A stretch of 64,000 nucleotides of DNA from Polycyclovorans algicola TG408 (GTDB lineage: Bacteria > Pseudomonadota > Gammaproteobacteria > Nevskiales > Nevskiaceae), in the NCBI RefSeq assembly GCF_000711245.1, contig NZ_JOMH01000001.1:3528830-3592829 (forward strand), read 5' to 3'. Every line of letters starts with the position of its first letter. The first letter of the stretch is position 1. Shown piece after piece: positions 19,207 to 29,161 of the stretch. The notes beneath the pieces were generated by a model. That model saw nothing but the letters and a program-made list of their open reading frames with translations. It made no database searches and was not told where the DNA came from. A program made the translations under genes and the position numbers.

Positions 19207-22200
19207 TTAGCTGTCACGCGCTAGTTGCAGTATCGACCCAAGCGTAGGCGCCAGCACCCACAACGCTGCCGATGGGTCCCCCATCACATCCCGGTACACC
19301 GCAAGCTGCCCCGCATACTCGCTGACTGTTCCATCGTCCATCTGACTGCTTCGATAGCCAGTCTTGTGATCGATGATCACCCAGCCCGTTGGGGACTTGA
19401 TGAGCAGGTCGATCTGACCACGGCAGATCTGTCCACTAGGCATGCGCACATCGATGGGCAGCTCGGCATAGCGCGGGCAGCCGGGCCACGTCCGCTCCAA
19501 CCAGGCCAGCACCTCGTTACAGGTCGTGTACAGACCGGCGGCAGTGAGCGATACCTCAACGCCCTCGGCCCGGATCAAGGCATCGAGCTGATTGACCTCT
19601 AGCGCTCTGCTCTGACTGATGGCGGCTGCCAGCGCTGCGTGCACGACATTGCCGACATTTGCAGCATTACTGCCCTTCTCAACTGCCAACGGTGCACCGT
19701 AGCGTTCCGTCTTGACGATGCTGGCTTTGACCGGCTCAGCGCTGGACGGGTTTGTAATCAGCGGAAGCCGCACTGCATCTGTCGGGGCAATTAGACTGGG
19801 CCACATCAGCGCGGGTCGTTGTGAAACACCGCGAGAGTCTGGTGTCGACTCCGCCTGCTCGTGATTGAAGACCCGGAATGCGCTTGGCACTTGCCAGTCA
19901 CTCGGCAGCAGCGCTTCCCCGTCTTCCCGATCCGGCAACAACTCCGGCGACTCGGTGGTTTCGGCCAACCAATTGGCTTTGCTGAAGTCGGGCTTGTTGA
20001 ACGCAAGAATGAGCAGATCCCGGGCCCGTGTCATGCTGACGTAGAGCAGCCGCCGCCGCTCTTCCAGCGCCCGCTTCCGGGCTTGTTGTCCTGTTTCGGT
20101 GCTCTCGACCTGCTGCGCAGCGGGCACCTTCTTCTTGTCGCCAAAAGGCCAGGGCCAGTGGCGCACGAAGCGGGATGCCAGTGGTGCGCTGATATCGAGC
20201 GCATCGACTTGTTCGCCGCGAATGGACCAAAGATCGTTCCGAATTTCCTTGTCCAGATCGAAGAGGATCACCACCGGCCACTCAAGACCTTTGGCAGCAT
20301 GGTGGGTCATCACGCTGACGGCGTTGGCCTCGGTGCGCGCCTCAAGATCATTCTTGTCGTTGGCCTGGGTCTGCATCCAGAGTAAGAAGTCGCCAATCGA
20401 ACCCGGCGCATCCCGAGCAACGCGCTCGTCTTCGTAGGTCTTCGCCATTTCCAGCAGCGCATCCAGATTGGCGAGCCGTGAACGAAGGGCTTCAGCACAG
20501 CTGGACCAGCGGGCCATCACCCGTCCGAGATCGGCCAGGGCCATCACCGCAAACAGTGCCTCACGCGGTGTGAGCACAGATAACCGCTGACGTCGCAGTT
20601 GACCAATGGCAGCCAGCAGCGGCGAAGCCGGATGATCAGGCCCGTGGTCCTGCTCGCGCCAACCGGCGCGGGCTTTAGAATCTTCGTGAATGGCATTGAA
20701 GCGCAGCCGTTCAGTGAGCCACTGCTCGGGCAACTCTACCTCTGCTAGCGACAGAATCTCGGCGGTGGCGAGCGTGTCGCGGTCATCATAGAGACGTCGC
20801 AGGCAGGCCAGCGCCAGCACGGCCTCGGGCTTTTGAAGCAGCCCGTGGCTGGCCAGCGCAGTGGGGATCCCCGCGCGACGCAGGGCAAACCCTGTGTCAC
20901 GCGCAGAGTCGTTGGCTGAAACCAGAATGGCGATGTCTTTCCAATGCAGTGGCTTCAGGCCATCGCCCTTTTTCTCAGGGATCTGGCGCCCCTCGGCCAT
21001 CAGGGTGTTGAGCGCGAGGATGAGATCGGCCTGTCGTTTGGCCTTGTTCTTCCCGGGCAGTTGCCAGACTTCGTAGGCCGTCAATTCGGGCGTGCGCTCC
21101 GGCCGCTGGGCGACGAGCGCCACATCTTCCACGCTCAATGAATCGCGAAAGGCATGCGTGAACACCTTGTTGGTGAGCGCCACCAAGGGGGGGCGCTGGC
21201 GCCACGAGTGATCCATGCGCTGAACGACGCCCTGCATCTGTGGCAGTGCTGCGATCACCGATTGCATCAGTGCGGTATCAGATCCCCGGAACCCGTAGAT
21301 GGCCTGCTTGATGTCCCCCACCCAGACGCTTTCACGCGCGATCTCCGAAAGCTTGAGAAAGATCGCCAATTGCAGCGGCGACACGTCCTGAAACTCATCC
21401 ACCACCACAAGCTGCAACTCTTCCTTCAGCGCTTCATGGACCAGTGGTTGATCAAGGTGATGGAGCAGCAGGGCTTCCTGGTCGATGAAGTCCAGCGTGC
21501 CGGCGCGTGACTTGGTGTCTCGATACGTCTCCAGCGTTCTGGCGGCCAGATCGAAAACCAGCATCAAGTATTCGCGGATATCCGCCGCAAAACGCGGGTG
21601 ATGCACGAAGCGTCCTGCGGCCTCACGAATGGCATCAGCGCTGGGGACCAGACCCTTCTCGGGATCCTTCGCGGTATGGAGTCCCGCCCATTCCGGCCAG
21701 GTGGGCACATCCCTAGCGAGTTCGGCGCGAAATTTCTCGATGGTGGCGAGATAGGTCCGCGTCAGGGCAACCGGCTTGGGTGATTGAACCGCTTCTTTGA
21801 AGGCAGGCATCTGGGCATCTAGCACCCGCTTCAGATCTTCTTCCAGCGCCTCATTAGGCACATGCCCAAACGCGGCAATGCAGGCATCGGAATTACGGCT
21901 GCCCATCTCCCTGAGGGCATCAGCTGACAGATCGTTGCTGCGAGCTTGCGCAATGATGTGGTGGACGTTGTCGTCCACTTCCTTCAAGCCGAATCGCCAC
22001 GCCAAATGGGTCAGCTGTCGACGCTCATCCGGGGTGATGGTCTCGTCGAGTGCTTCGCGTAAGAGGCGCTTGGATTCGTTTTCATCCAGCACGCGCAGAT
22101 CAGGCGACAGGCCGATCTCAAAGCTGAAGCGCTGAACGAGTTCACCGCAGACCGCGTTGATGGTGCCGATGCGGGACTCACCCATGGCGTTGGCCAGATC

Positions 22201-22425
22201 AAACAGCTTGGCCTCGAGCAGGTGCCCTCGAACCCGCTCACGCAACTCACCGGCCGCCTTGCGGGTGAACGTGGTGGCCAGAATGCCGGCTGGCGCGAGC
22301 TCACCTGCAACCAGGCGTTCGCGCAGGATTTCGGTGAGCCGATAGGTCTTGCCGCTGCCGGCGCCGGCACTGAGAAACTTAATTCGTGGCGATGAGTGAG
22401 CGTCCGTCACGAGTTGGGCTCCCAT
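19207..22425 (-). CDS. addA: AddA-like UvrD helicase/nuclease
   Basis: A 1072-residue superfamily 1A helicase with a C-terminal nuclease, the AddA layout. Visible: Walker A AGAGSGKT (20-27), motif Ia FTRKAAGELRERV, Walker B VVDEFQDVSPLQL, GDIKQAIYGFRG (motif III), HHAAKGLEWPVV (motif V) and LYVSMTRARDLL (motif VI). A PD-(D/E)XK nuclease follows (GQIDLLI...VIIDHKTGY). It works with the AddB-like product of the upstream gene, which it overlaps by 19 bp, to resect double-strand breaks for recombination. Whether this is the chromosomal repair pair or a defence-associated one cannot be told from the window; it is co-oriented with the dpd operon. Confidence 0.9.
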   Translation of the reverse strand: MGAQLVTDAHSSPRIKFLSAGAGSGKTYRLTEILRERLVAGELAPAGILATTFTRKAAGELRERVRGHLLEAKLFDLANAMGESRIGTINAVCGELVQRFSFEIGLSPDLRVLDENESKRLLREALDETITPDERRQLTHLAWRFGLKEVDDNVHHIIAQARSNDLSADALREMGSRNSDACIAAFGHVPNEALEEDLKRVLDAQMPAFKEAVQSPKPVALTRTYLATIEKFRAELARDVPTWPEWAGLHTAKDPEKGLVPSADAIREAAGRFVHHPRFAADIREYLMLVFDLAARTLETYRDTKSRAGTLDFIDQEALLLHHLDQPLVHEALKEELQLVVVDEFQDVSPLQLAIFLKLSEIARESVWVGDIKQAIYGFRGSDTALMQSVIAALPQMQGVVQRMDHSWRQRPPLVALTNKVFTHAFRDSLSVEDVALVAQRPERTPELTAYEVWQLPGKNKAKRQADLILALNTLMAEGRQIPEKKGDGLKPLHWKDIAILVSANDSARDTGFALRRAGIPTALASHGLLQKPEAVLALACLRRLYDDRDTLATAEILSLAEVELPEQWLTERLRFNAIHEDSKARAGWREQDHGPDHPASPLLAAIGQLRRQRLSVLTPREALFAVMALADLGRVMARWSSCAEALRSRLANLDALLEMAKTYEDERVARDAPGSIGDFLLWMQTQANDKNDLEARTEANAVSVMTHHAAKGLEWPVVILFDLDKEIRNDLWSIRGEQVDALDISAPLASRFVRHWPWPFGDKKKVPAAQQVESTETGQQARKRALEERRRLLYVSMTRARDLLILAFNKPDFSKANWLAETTESPELLPDREDGEALLPSDWQVPSAFRVFNHEQAESTPDSRGVSQRPALMWPSLIAPTDAVRLPLITNPSSAEPVKASIVKTERYGAPLAVEKGSNAANVGNVVHAALAAAISQSRALEVNQLDALIRAEGVEVSLTAAGLYTTCNEVLAWLERTWPGCPRYAELPIDVRMPSGQICRGQIDLLIKSPTGWVIIDHKTGYRSSQMDDGTVSEYAGQLAVYRDVMGDPSAALWVLAPTLGSILQLARDS

Positions 22426-25127
22426 CCGACCAGATGGCGGTAGTCGTCATACATCGTCTTGGGCGGATCGGGCTCAAAGGCGCCCTCGGGAGCACTGCTG
22501 TCGTCGTCCTCGAGGCTCAGCGTGGCGTCAGCGATCACCTCGATACGACCAGCACCCAGCTGATCTCGACGCCATTGCCAGGTCTGCACCGCCTGCCTGC
22601 GGATCTCGGCCGGCGAGTCGGGCGTGCTCGGCGAATGAACTTCTGCTGCATCGAAGAAGCCTTGATGCTGCGCCAACATGGCCTGCTTGGAGAGGATGAA
22701 GTAGGCGGCCTCAGGCCAAAGCCCGTCTTCTTGGTCAGCGACCATTCCTGCGTAGAGCAACAGCTGCAGGTGTCGATTGCCCTTTAGCTGCTTGGCGCGA
22801 TCGTTTGCAGATCCCCATTTCATGTCGACGACTGCCTGCGCCCCATCGGCGCGCGTCAGCAGAAGGTCTGCATAGCCATGGAGACGGACAGCGCCGTCCG
22901 CGAAGCTTCCGTCCAGTTCTTTTTCGGGCAGTGCTTCCACGACTTCGGCCTTGCGCATGGCCTCCCACAACACCTCAGCGCTCTTGGCGACCTGCACCCG
23001 CAGGCGGCCGATCTCGCCGCCCTGGCCGGGCATCAGCAGAATGGCGCCCTTGGTCTCTACTAGCGTTTCCAGCGCTTCCAGAGCCCGGGCGGACACTTCG
23101 TCTGGTGACCATGACAGGGCATCCGGGCTGGACTTGAGCAGTGCCTCGACCACGTCGTGCGCCAGGGTCCCGAACAACAGCGGGCCGGATGGGATCGCAA
23201 GTACCTGCGATGGACGAATCTGTGCGCCGTAACGAAGCACCCACTGTTGCGGCGCGCTCAGATAGAGATCGATCGAGCTGTAGGAATCTTTGTCCTTGCG
23301 GCTGGTCGGCACGATGCCCGGCGGCAGCTGCCACCAGCGACGCGGTTCCGGCAGGGGCTCGTGGGTGACGGGCAGCAAAAACGCGCTTGTCTCCGCATCG
23401 GCTGCCTGCCCTTCAAGCAGATCGTCCAGTGAGGCGACTGGGAGGTTTGTCACGGCATGCTGCACCCACTGAAGCAGCGGATGCGCTTCTTCACTGTGGG
23501 CGGGAAGCACCAAGGTCAGGCGGGTGCGCGCCGCAAGCAACGGCCGGAGCACCTCGGCCTGCGCACGCTTGATCCGGTCGGCATGCCTGGGCAGCTCAAT
23601 GCCGGCCTTGAGCAGCTCGGCCCGTTCCCGCAACGTGTAAGGGTCTTTTGCCGGCAGGGTCATTTTTTCGAGGCCCCACCAGATCACCTCATCAGCCGAC
23701 TCGATGACCTGCGCCGGCGTATCGGCGACGCGACAGGCGCCAACTTGCGCGATACGACCCGGCGGCAGTGCGCCTTTTGAGGACGCTTGGCGCACGAGTT
23801 TTTGCAGAACACGCGGCTGAATCACCGTTTCGCCCTGAGCGGTCAACTGCCCAAGCCCGTCGAGCAGAGCCATGCACTGCTGAAACGCGGCCCCTTCACT
23901 CAAGCCGATGGTGCTGTCCTCGGACTTCAGTCCCAGGCGCTTGCGGAAGAACTCGCTAATCCGGTTCACCCGCTGGACTACATCCGAGATGGGCGCGCCC
24001 TCCTCCGGGCGATAACGCGTGCTGAACAACCAGAACTCGGCCTCGCGCACCATGGCATCGACGTCGATGCGCTGCTCTGGACGTTCCAGATTTTGGTCAT
24101 CGGCCTCTTTACGAATGTCAGCAAAGGTTTTGGCCAGATGATCCCGGTCAATGCCTGGCTGCGAGGCAATCTTGGTAGCCAGCCGACTGCGTGCCAGTCC
24201 CCTGATCGGACAGAGACCATGGGTGAGAAAGGCCACCAAGCCAAAAATATCGACGGGTTGCCACAGCTGCGTCAGCGCCAAGGGCAGCACCTGCAGCGCG
24301 GGTCGCATGGGGCTGGCATCGGCGAACCCAAGCGCGGGTTGCTGCTGCGCGCTGAGCAGATCATCCAATAGCTGGGCATCGTCCTCGACCAGCAGCACGG
24401 TGTCGTAGGGTGACGCTTGCGATTTCAGTTGATGGGCCAGCCACGCGCCGCTGAGCAGGCGCGAGCCGGCTTTGACGACGCGCACACTGCCGTCATCGAC
24501 ATAGCCCAGCGGCGCTGCGTCTGACTGCTCACTGGCAGAACTGAGCAGCCGTTGTTGCAGACCTTGCAAGAGCGTTCCTGCGCCAGCCTGCGGTGCGGGC
24601 GGCAGGTACTCGGTCGGCAGAACATTCAGGACAGCGCGCCACCGCAGCGGTAGTGATTCGGGGGCATCGAAGCAGTACAGCACTTCGATCGGGGTCTGCG
24701 CCGTCTGGAGTTCAGCCTCGAGGCGCATCAATCGCTCACCGATGCCGGGACTGACCTGGCCCTTGGCAAGCTGTTCGACCGCCGTCAGGTCCGCCATGCG
24801 GCCGGTGAAGAATGGGTGAGCATCGCCATTCCAGCCTTCGAGGTACCACTGATCCCGCCATCGCAACAGTCGCTCGGCCGTGCCCAGTTCATCGACCGTA
24901 AACGAGGCTTCAAAAAAGCAGCTAGGACGATCAGCAAGCGCCTGCTTGAGGTGCCGCCGGTACTGAACGGCGCGCTGCGCCTGAGTGACATTTGGCGCGC
25001 CGCATCCGAGATGGAGTTCCAGCAATGCCAGCAGGCCCAAGGGCCCCACCACGCTCTCGCCGGGGTTCTCCGCAGGGCAGATACTGCGGGCGCCGTCCAT
25101 GGCGCTACTGAAGCGTAGTCTCAGCAC
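22407..25127 (-). CDS. addB: AddB-like PD-(D/E)XK nuclease subunit
   Basis: A 906-residue partner of AddA. The N-terminal part carries helicase-like but degenerate segments, consistent with AddB, and no Walker A is visible. The C-terminal nuclease reads LHGYADLLL, then AVVDMKWG, then HLQLLLYAG, the PD-(D/E)XK signature with the QxxxY-like tail. The four-Cys iron-sulfur cluster of Bacillus AddB is not apparent around the nuclease. It starts with GTG preceded by gggaggcag. First gene of the addB-addA pair. Confidence 0.85.
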   Translation of the reverse strand: MLRLRFSSAMDGARSICPAENPGESVVGPLGLLALLELHLGCGAPNVTQAQRAVQYRRHLKQALADRPSCFFEASFTVDELGTAERLLRWRDQWYLEGWNGDAHPFFTGRMADLTAVEQLAKGQVSPGIGERLMRLEAELQTAQTPIEVLYCFDAPESLPLRWRAVLNVLPTEYLPPAPQAGAGTLLQGLQQRLLSSASEQSDAAPLGYVDDGSVRVVKAGSRLLSGAWLAHQLKSQASPYDTVLLVEDDAQLLDDLLSAQQQPALGFADASPMRPALQVLPLALTQLWQPVDIFGLVAFLTHGLCPIRGLARSRLATKIASQPGIDRDHLAKTFADIRKEADDQNLERPEQRIDVDAMVREAEFWLFSTRYRPEEGAPISDVVQRVNRISEFFRKRLGLKSEDSTIGLSEGAAFQQCMALLDGLGQLTAQGETVIQPRVLQKLVRQASSKGALPPGRIAQVGACRVADTPAQVIESADEVIWWGLEKMTLPAKDPYTLRERAELLKAGIELPRHADRIKRAQAEVLRPLLAARTRLTLVLPAHSEEAHPLLQWVQHAVTNLPVASLDDLLEGQAADAETSAFLLPVTHEPLPEPRRWWQLPPGIVPTSRKDKDSYSSIDLYLSAPQQWVLRYGAQIRPSQVLAIPSGPLLFGTLAHDVVEALLKSSPDALSWSPDEVSARALEALETLVETKGAILLMPGQGGEIGRLRVQVAKSAEVLWEAMRKAEVVEALPEKELDGSFADGAVRLHGYADLLLTRADGAQAVVDMKWGSANDRAKQLKGNRHLQLLLYAGMVADQEDGLWPEAAYFILSKQAMLAQHQGFFDAAEVHSPSTPDSPAEIRRQAVQTWQWRRDQLGAGRIEVIADATLSLEDDDSSAPEGAFEPDPPKTMYDDYRHLVGWEPNS

Positions 25128-25158
25128 CCCTGCCTCCCTGCTTAGCCGCAGTCTATTT

Positions 25159-25172
25159 GGGCGCTAGCGCCC
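25159..25172. terminator. 14-bp palindrome upstream of addB
   Basis: Perfect inverted repeat gggcgc-ta-gcgccc followed on the plus strand by ttcgtttctt. It resembles a terminator read rightwards, but no plus-strand gene ends here. It lies just upstream of addB, so an operator is also possible. Confidence 0.35.
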
Positions 25173-25334
25173 TTCGTTTCTTATGCTCGTTTGCGCGATG
25201 ACGTGCCGACGGTATGTCTCACCGGCCGACCACCCATCACAGGACGTCAGCAGAGGCCGCGAAAACAAGGCTCTGTGACGACCCGAGACTACCAGCATCA
25301 GTCGGTAGGTAACGATTCGAAGTCGCGATGCGCA

Positions 25335-25895
25335 TCACCCACGCTGCATAAGTGACGAGCGCGCAGACGCCGCAACGGACGCATCCTGATGCTTTGACAA
25401 TGCTCTGAGCAGAACCTTTGGCATGTGCGCCATCTCTGCGATCTGTTTCAGCATCGAAGGATCAGGTGATTCCAGAATCGCCTCGGTCAAGCTCGTGAGC
25501 GCGGCCTCGTCCGCGCTCCCGTCGTCATAGATGTCGTCAAGATAAATGATGATCTGCGTCAACAACCACCATCGCTGCTTGAGGGTTTCGGCCCAGCGCT
25601 CTGCACCAAAGGCAACCAAATGGTCCCTGACCCCTGCAGCTTCCGCCGCAACTTCAGGATGTGGGTCGTTGATAAGGGTCATCCAAGCCTCAAACGGCAG
25701 TGCGCCTTGCTGTGCAACCCTACGCCTCACTTCGAAGCTGGGGTGTCTGGCAAGCACGCTGAGGCCTTCACTCGACTCAGAGACGCACCCAACCAGAGCC
25801 GCGAGATCCCAGTTCGATCCTGGGTGCAGCTCGACTTCCAGACCATCGAGATTCACGGTGATGCGCATGGCGACTTCCAAGTGAGCATTGAGCAT
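25335..25895 (-). CDS. HEAT/ARM-repeat-like protein
   Basis: A 186-residue acidic, helical protein. Two short repeats near residues 45-90 (VLARHPSFEVRRRVAQQG, then LINDPHPEVAAEAA) and one near the end (ALSKHQDASVAASARSS) have the LxxDpxxxVRxxAA pattern of HEAT or leucine-rich-variant repeats. The first 30 residues form a separate strand-rich start. Such repeats mediate protein binding; no enzyme motif is seen. No obvious operon partner; the next gene to the right is in the same direction, 43 bp away. Confidence 0.65.
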   Translation of the reverse strand: MLNAHLEVAMRITVNLDGLEVELHPGSNWDLAALVGCVSESSEGLSVLARHPSFEVRRRVAQQGALPFEAWMTLINDPHPEVAAEAAGVRDHLVAFGAERWAETLKQRWWLLTQIIIYLDDIYDDGSADEAALTSLTEAILESPDPSMLKQIAEMAHMPKVLLRALSKHQDASVAASARSSLMQRG

Positions 25896-25938
25896 TCATG
25901 ATGCAGCGCTCATGCGTCAGTTTTGGACGTATTTCCGA

Positions 25939-26226
25939 TCACTTCTTGCGCGGCGTGACCTTTGAATTAGCGCCCTTCTTCGCTTTTGAGCCAACAAGGT
26001 ACCGAGGCGACGTCAGTTCCTTGTTGACCGTTATCCCGCCGTCACCTGGCATGAACTCGAGCACCAAGTCAGTGATGCCCTTGAGTCCCAGTTGGACGCG
26101 ATCGGGAAGGTTCTTAACCCAGTAGTCGCTCATTAGGGCTTGGCGTTTTTCGCGATGTGTAAAAAAGCCACCCTCGTGCTGCTCATGGATGTGGCGAATG
26201 GCGTAGATGGTGTAGAGCACCTTCAT
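25939..26226 (-). CDS. Small basic hypothetical protein
   Basis: A 95-residue protein beginning MKVLYTIYAIRHIHEQ. The ATG at 26226 is preferred over upstream starts because aggaga lies 5 bases before it. The C-terminus is strongly basic (SKAKKGANSKVTPRKK), which suggests nucleic-acid binding. No family recognised. The upstream membrane-protein gene ends 65 bp before this start on the same strand. Confidence 0.6.
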   Translation of the reverse strand: MKVLYTIYAIRHIHEQHEGGFFTHREKRQALMSDYWVKNLPDRVQLGLKGITDLVLEFMPGDGGITVNKELTSPRYLVGSKAKKGANSKVTPRKK

Positions 26227-26291
26227 GAAGGTCTCCTGGTGGCGGAGGGGAGTAAATGCGTTGATGCGTGATCCAGCGGCATCAACCTGAT

Positions 26292-26690
26292 TCACCCGTG
26301 CGTGAAATCGACGACTGCACCACTTCGCTGGTCAACAGCGCGGGCCTTGTTGGCATCTCGGCGCGCACGCAAAGCGCGCTCCATCGCCTGATGAACTGCG
26401 GCGCCCTGCTCGTTGGCAGATCCTGCATAAGTCCATCGGCCGTTGGCGCCCATCACTTCTATGCGTATGGGGCTACTGCTGTTGCGAGCGACATCGTTAG
26501 AGGTTGCCGCCTGCGTACCGCCGGACCCTGCAAAGGCGATAACTGCGATCAACCCCTTGATCACGACTGCGCCTACAAAGAACACGGCGACCAGCGTGAT
26601 GAGCCCTGCGCCGAGTACCTTTTGGCCGCCATCGTCCGAGCTACGCATCATCTGCAGCGCCCGATCTTTCCAGCGCGCGAGCAAGTTCAT
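26292..26690 (-). CDS. Single-pass membrane protein, unknown
   Basis: A 132-residue protein with a positively charged N-terminus, one strong transmembrane helix (LGAGLITLVAVFFVGAVVI, about 27-45) that continues into a second hydrophobic stretch, and a soluble C-terminal half containing RWTYAGSANEQG. No family recognised. It overlaps the preceding lipoprotein gene by 4 bp, so the two are probably made together at the envelope. Confidence 0.6.
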   Translation of the reverse strand: MNLLARWKDRALQMMRSSDDGGQKVLGAGLITLVAVFFVGAVVIKGLIAVIAFAGSGGTQAATSNDVARNSSSPIRIEVMGANGRWTYAGSANEQGAAVHQAMERALRARRDANKARAVDQRSGAVVDFTHG

Positions 26691-26908
26691 TGAGTTGACT
26701 CCGAGGAGGAGAAGCGCTGCGCACTGATCTTCTCGAGCACCCGTCGGGAGTCTACGGAGCAGTAGTGATTGTTCTGGTCAATGCTCCCGGTGCAGTACAT
26801 GCCCACCTCGCCGCCGGAGTAAGAAATGCGACCATCCGAGTCAGCGCCGATGACGACACATCCAGCAGTAAGAGCCGGCACCAGCACAAACAATAAAAAT
26901 CGATTCAT
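26687..26908 (-). CDS. Small lipoprotein
   Basis: A 73-residue protein with a signal peptide and lipobox: MNRFLLFVLVPALTAGC, with the acylated Cys at 17. The start at 26908 is chosen because it gives this clean signal; the frame is open 29 codons further up. The mature part has three more Cys residues (MYCTGS, HYCSVD), perhaps one disulphide. Its stop overlaps the start of the membrane-protein gene by 4 bp. Confidence 0.6.
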   Translation of the reverse strand: MNRFLLFVLVPALTAGCVVIGADSDGRISYSGGEVGMYCTGSIDQNNHYCSVDSRRVLEKISAQRFSSSESTQ

Positions 26909-27003
26909 TCGGCCAACCTTAATATATTTAGGCGTTACTTCCGCCGAAGACGGGTGCGCTACTGTTTCGTACAGCAAATAAAGGGCGACATACAATGGGT
27001 GCT

Positions 27004-27822
27004 CTAATCGTCTTCAAACGAATAAATAAGCTCCCCGAGAACCCCGCCATAGTCACGATCGCGAATCCAAGAAGACTCAATCTGCATGTCAGAGTTCTCC
27101 CATAAAGGCTCAGAAATTCTGGCAAGCACCCTTTTTTTTGTTCCCCGGGCGGGGGCCTCACGAACAAGGTAGTGAGCTGCCTCTATTGGCAATTTGAACC
27201 TTCCAGATTCAACCTCATTACGGTCTACACCAACAATTTTGTGTCCCCTTCGAAGTCCATTATCACTTAACAAGTACAAACTCCTAATTCCCTGATCAGG
27301 AAGTTCCGCCAAAGAGAATAGCGGCGGTGATTCTGAAGATATTATCCGATTTAACTCTGCCCGCACTGCATAATCAAGCAACTTGTCCAAACTCTTTGCT
27401 CCGTTCGGACGTCTACCGCTTAAAAGAAGACACTGTGATATCGAATAATAGCTGATTTCTTCAGTGCTAGTTACATGGTGGACTCTACTATCAACAAACT
27501 TATCCAGATCACCCGCCTCAGTCAGGCCGATGACGAGATCGCGAGCTGCCTTCGAAATAGCGGCGGTGCCATCAACCAGGACCTCCCAAGCGAAGGTGTC
27601 TACGATGTGCTCAGCGCGATTATATCTATCCCAAAGATGAAGAAGATAAACTAGGGCTTCATGCTCGATGGCTTGCGAGCGGCTCACTTTGCAGCCGTAG
27701 ATTTGGTAACAATCCACCCAATGGATTAAATCAAGATCAACGGTTTCTTTCACTGTTAAGTCCCTGTGTGCTCCATGAGTAGCGGCAATCCTAACGTTCA
27801 GGCTTCCTGCTTGTGACGCCAC
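27004..27822 (-). CDS. Hypothetical protein, 272 residues
   Basis: I do not recognise this protein. It is soluble, evenly charged and lower in GC than its neighbours, with mixed helix and strand. A central segment YSISQCLLLSGRRPNG and a C-terminal REAPARGTKKRVLAR are its most distinctive stretches. The proposed start is GTG with a ribosome-like gagg too close to it, so the start is uncertain. The lower GC suggests recent acquisition. Confidence 0.5.
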   Translation of the reverse strand: MASQAGSLNVRIAATHGAHRDLTVKETVDLDLIHWVDCYQIYGCKVSRSQAIEHEALVYLLHLWDRYNRAEHIVDTFAWEVLVDGTAAISKAARDLVIGLTEAGDLDKFVDSRVHHVTSTEEISYYSISQCLLLSGRRPNGAKSLDKLLDYAVRAELNRIISSESPPLFSLAELPDQGIRSLYLLSDNGLRRGHKIVGVDRNEVESGRFKLPIEAAHYLVREAPARGTKKRVLARISEPLWENSDMQIESSWIRDRDYGGVLGELIYSFEDD

Positions 27823-27993
27823 CCTCAGAATTAGGATTTACAACCAGCCGAGTCGAATCTGATAACGGCACGCCGGCTCGCGAAGAGCCGATACAACCAA
27901 GAGCATACTCATACGATGCGCCGGGGGCTCATTTGACAACAGAGATAGCATCGCATCGATACACGTCACTATCGGTCGTATATCTCACAGAGA

Positions 27994-28481
27994 TCAATGA
28001 TGCTTCAGATCACAAAAATCGAAGTTGATCTGCACGGCGTCTGCCTGCTTCGTACACGTCCAGTGCGCCCCCAGATCGAACCCTGCCCCTTCGACCATGG
28101 TGGCGAGCTGCTGGGCATTTAGATGCTCGACCAGGTCGGCTCGAAACGTGATCGTGTGGCCCCGAATGCCGCTCCACTCCCAGCATAGGCACCGGCTGCC
28201 TACTGCACCGGGGGAAGTCCATCGTAGCTTGCTGAACGTCCGTCAATTCGGATACGCCTTTCGACAATCAGCCGGTCAAATCCGTGTTCAACAGGCCGTA
28301 GGTTGGTGGCTGCCTCAGCTTGGCGATGCAGCGCGTGTATCGCCCGCCTGACCCATCTGCCCGGCAGACAGAGCCCCGCCACCCTTCTGCACCATCTGGC
28401 GATCGCACTCATCAGACCGCGGACGGATTGGCGGCGGATCATCGCCAAACGGTCCTGTGTTAGGAACATTGCCTGATCCAC
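27994..28481 (-). pseudogene. Frameshifted relative of the 29162-29524 gene
   Basis: Two overlapping frames carry the parts. The first (28481 down to 28200) starts MDQAMFLTQDRLAM and stops. The second frame continues to a stop at 27994 with WEWSGIRGHTITFRADL, then LNAQQLATMVEGAGF and VQINFDF. This second part aligns with the C-terminal half of the protein at 29162-29524 (WHWDGISGSTLIF, LSGEDLKRLVEGEG, VFFNFAF). The second frame has no usable start of its own. Seen: shared pattern in two frames. Inferred: an old duplicate broken by a frameshift. Whether the first frame belongs to the same gene is unsure. Confidence 0.55.
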
Positions 28482-28484
28482 TGA

Positions 28485-28985
28485 CTAGGGCTCCCGCGTC
28501 TTAATGGTTGAAGCTCCCGTTGAGAGGATTAGCCCTTCTCCCTCAGTCAGCGTTGTACGCATTGGAGTGGACACGGAAGGCTCACCCTGTCGATCAAGCG
28601 TCGCTGCAGGGGACATGGGCTCCCGAGGCAACCGAACGACATAGGTGTCCTGATCGAACTTGGAGAGACTGCCGGTCCCCATGTCGACGGCAAGGCCAAT
28701 CAATCCGCCGACGAGGATGTTTCCCCACACCCAGCCATTGGAACCCTTCCCAGGGTGGAGAATCGTGTCTTCAAAACCTTGCCGCCTGAGAACAAAGCTC
28801 GGGCTCTCCTTGCGTTTGAGGTTCAGCGTGAGCGGCGTAACCCCATAGCTCGCGCCATTTCGCGTCACCGTCGCACCACTGGGCTCAGACAGAATCGTGA
28901 TGTCCTGAGTCGAGCCTGTCACGATGGTTGCGCAGCCATTGAGCAGCAGCACGCTGGCGACTGCCGAGACCATTTTTATTTTCAC
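28485..28985 (-). CDS. Lipoprotein with PEGA-like domain
   Basis: A 166-residue envelope protein. Signal peptide and lipobox MKIKMVSAVASVLLLNGC, followed by ATIVTGSTQDITILSEPSGATV, the PEGA-like beta module with the typical EPSGA turn, then a small glycine-rich hydrophobic helix (WGNILVGGLIGLAVDMGTG) as in many envelope lipoproteins. The last 45 residues are Thr/Ser-rich. PEGA modules often bind peptidoglycan or other surface polymers; the exact function is unknown. It ends 3 bp before the start of the pseudogene on the same strand. Confidence 0.78.
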   Translation of the reverse strand: MKIKMVSAVASVLLLNGCATIVTGSTQDITILSEPSGATVTRNGASYGVTPLTLNLKRKESPSFVLRRQGFEDTILHPGKGSNGWVWGNILVGGLIGLAVDMGTGSLSKFDQDTYVVRLPREPMSPAATLDRQGEPSVSTPMRTTLTEGEGLILSTGASTIKTREP

Positions 28986-29161
28986 GCCGACACTCCCTTG
29001 TGCGGTGCCGGAACGTGCCCCCGGCGGTCCGCAATGAACGGATCGCCATGGTGGTGTTGGACTACGTCAGTTTCGGACGTCTCTCTGCTCGGGATCTGAA
29101 GCGGTCAGTCCAGCGAGATTTCGGTCAGCATTTCTTTATCGCCATTGGTTGCGCCAGTCCC

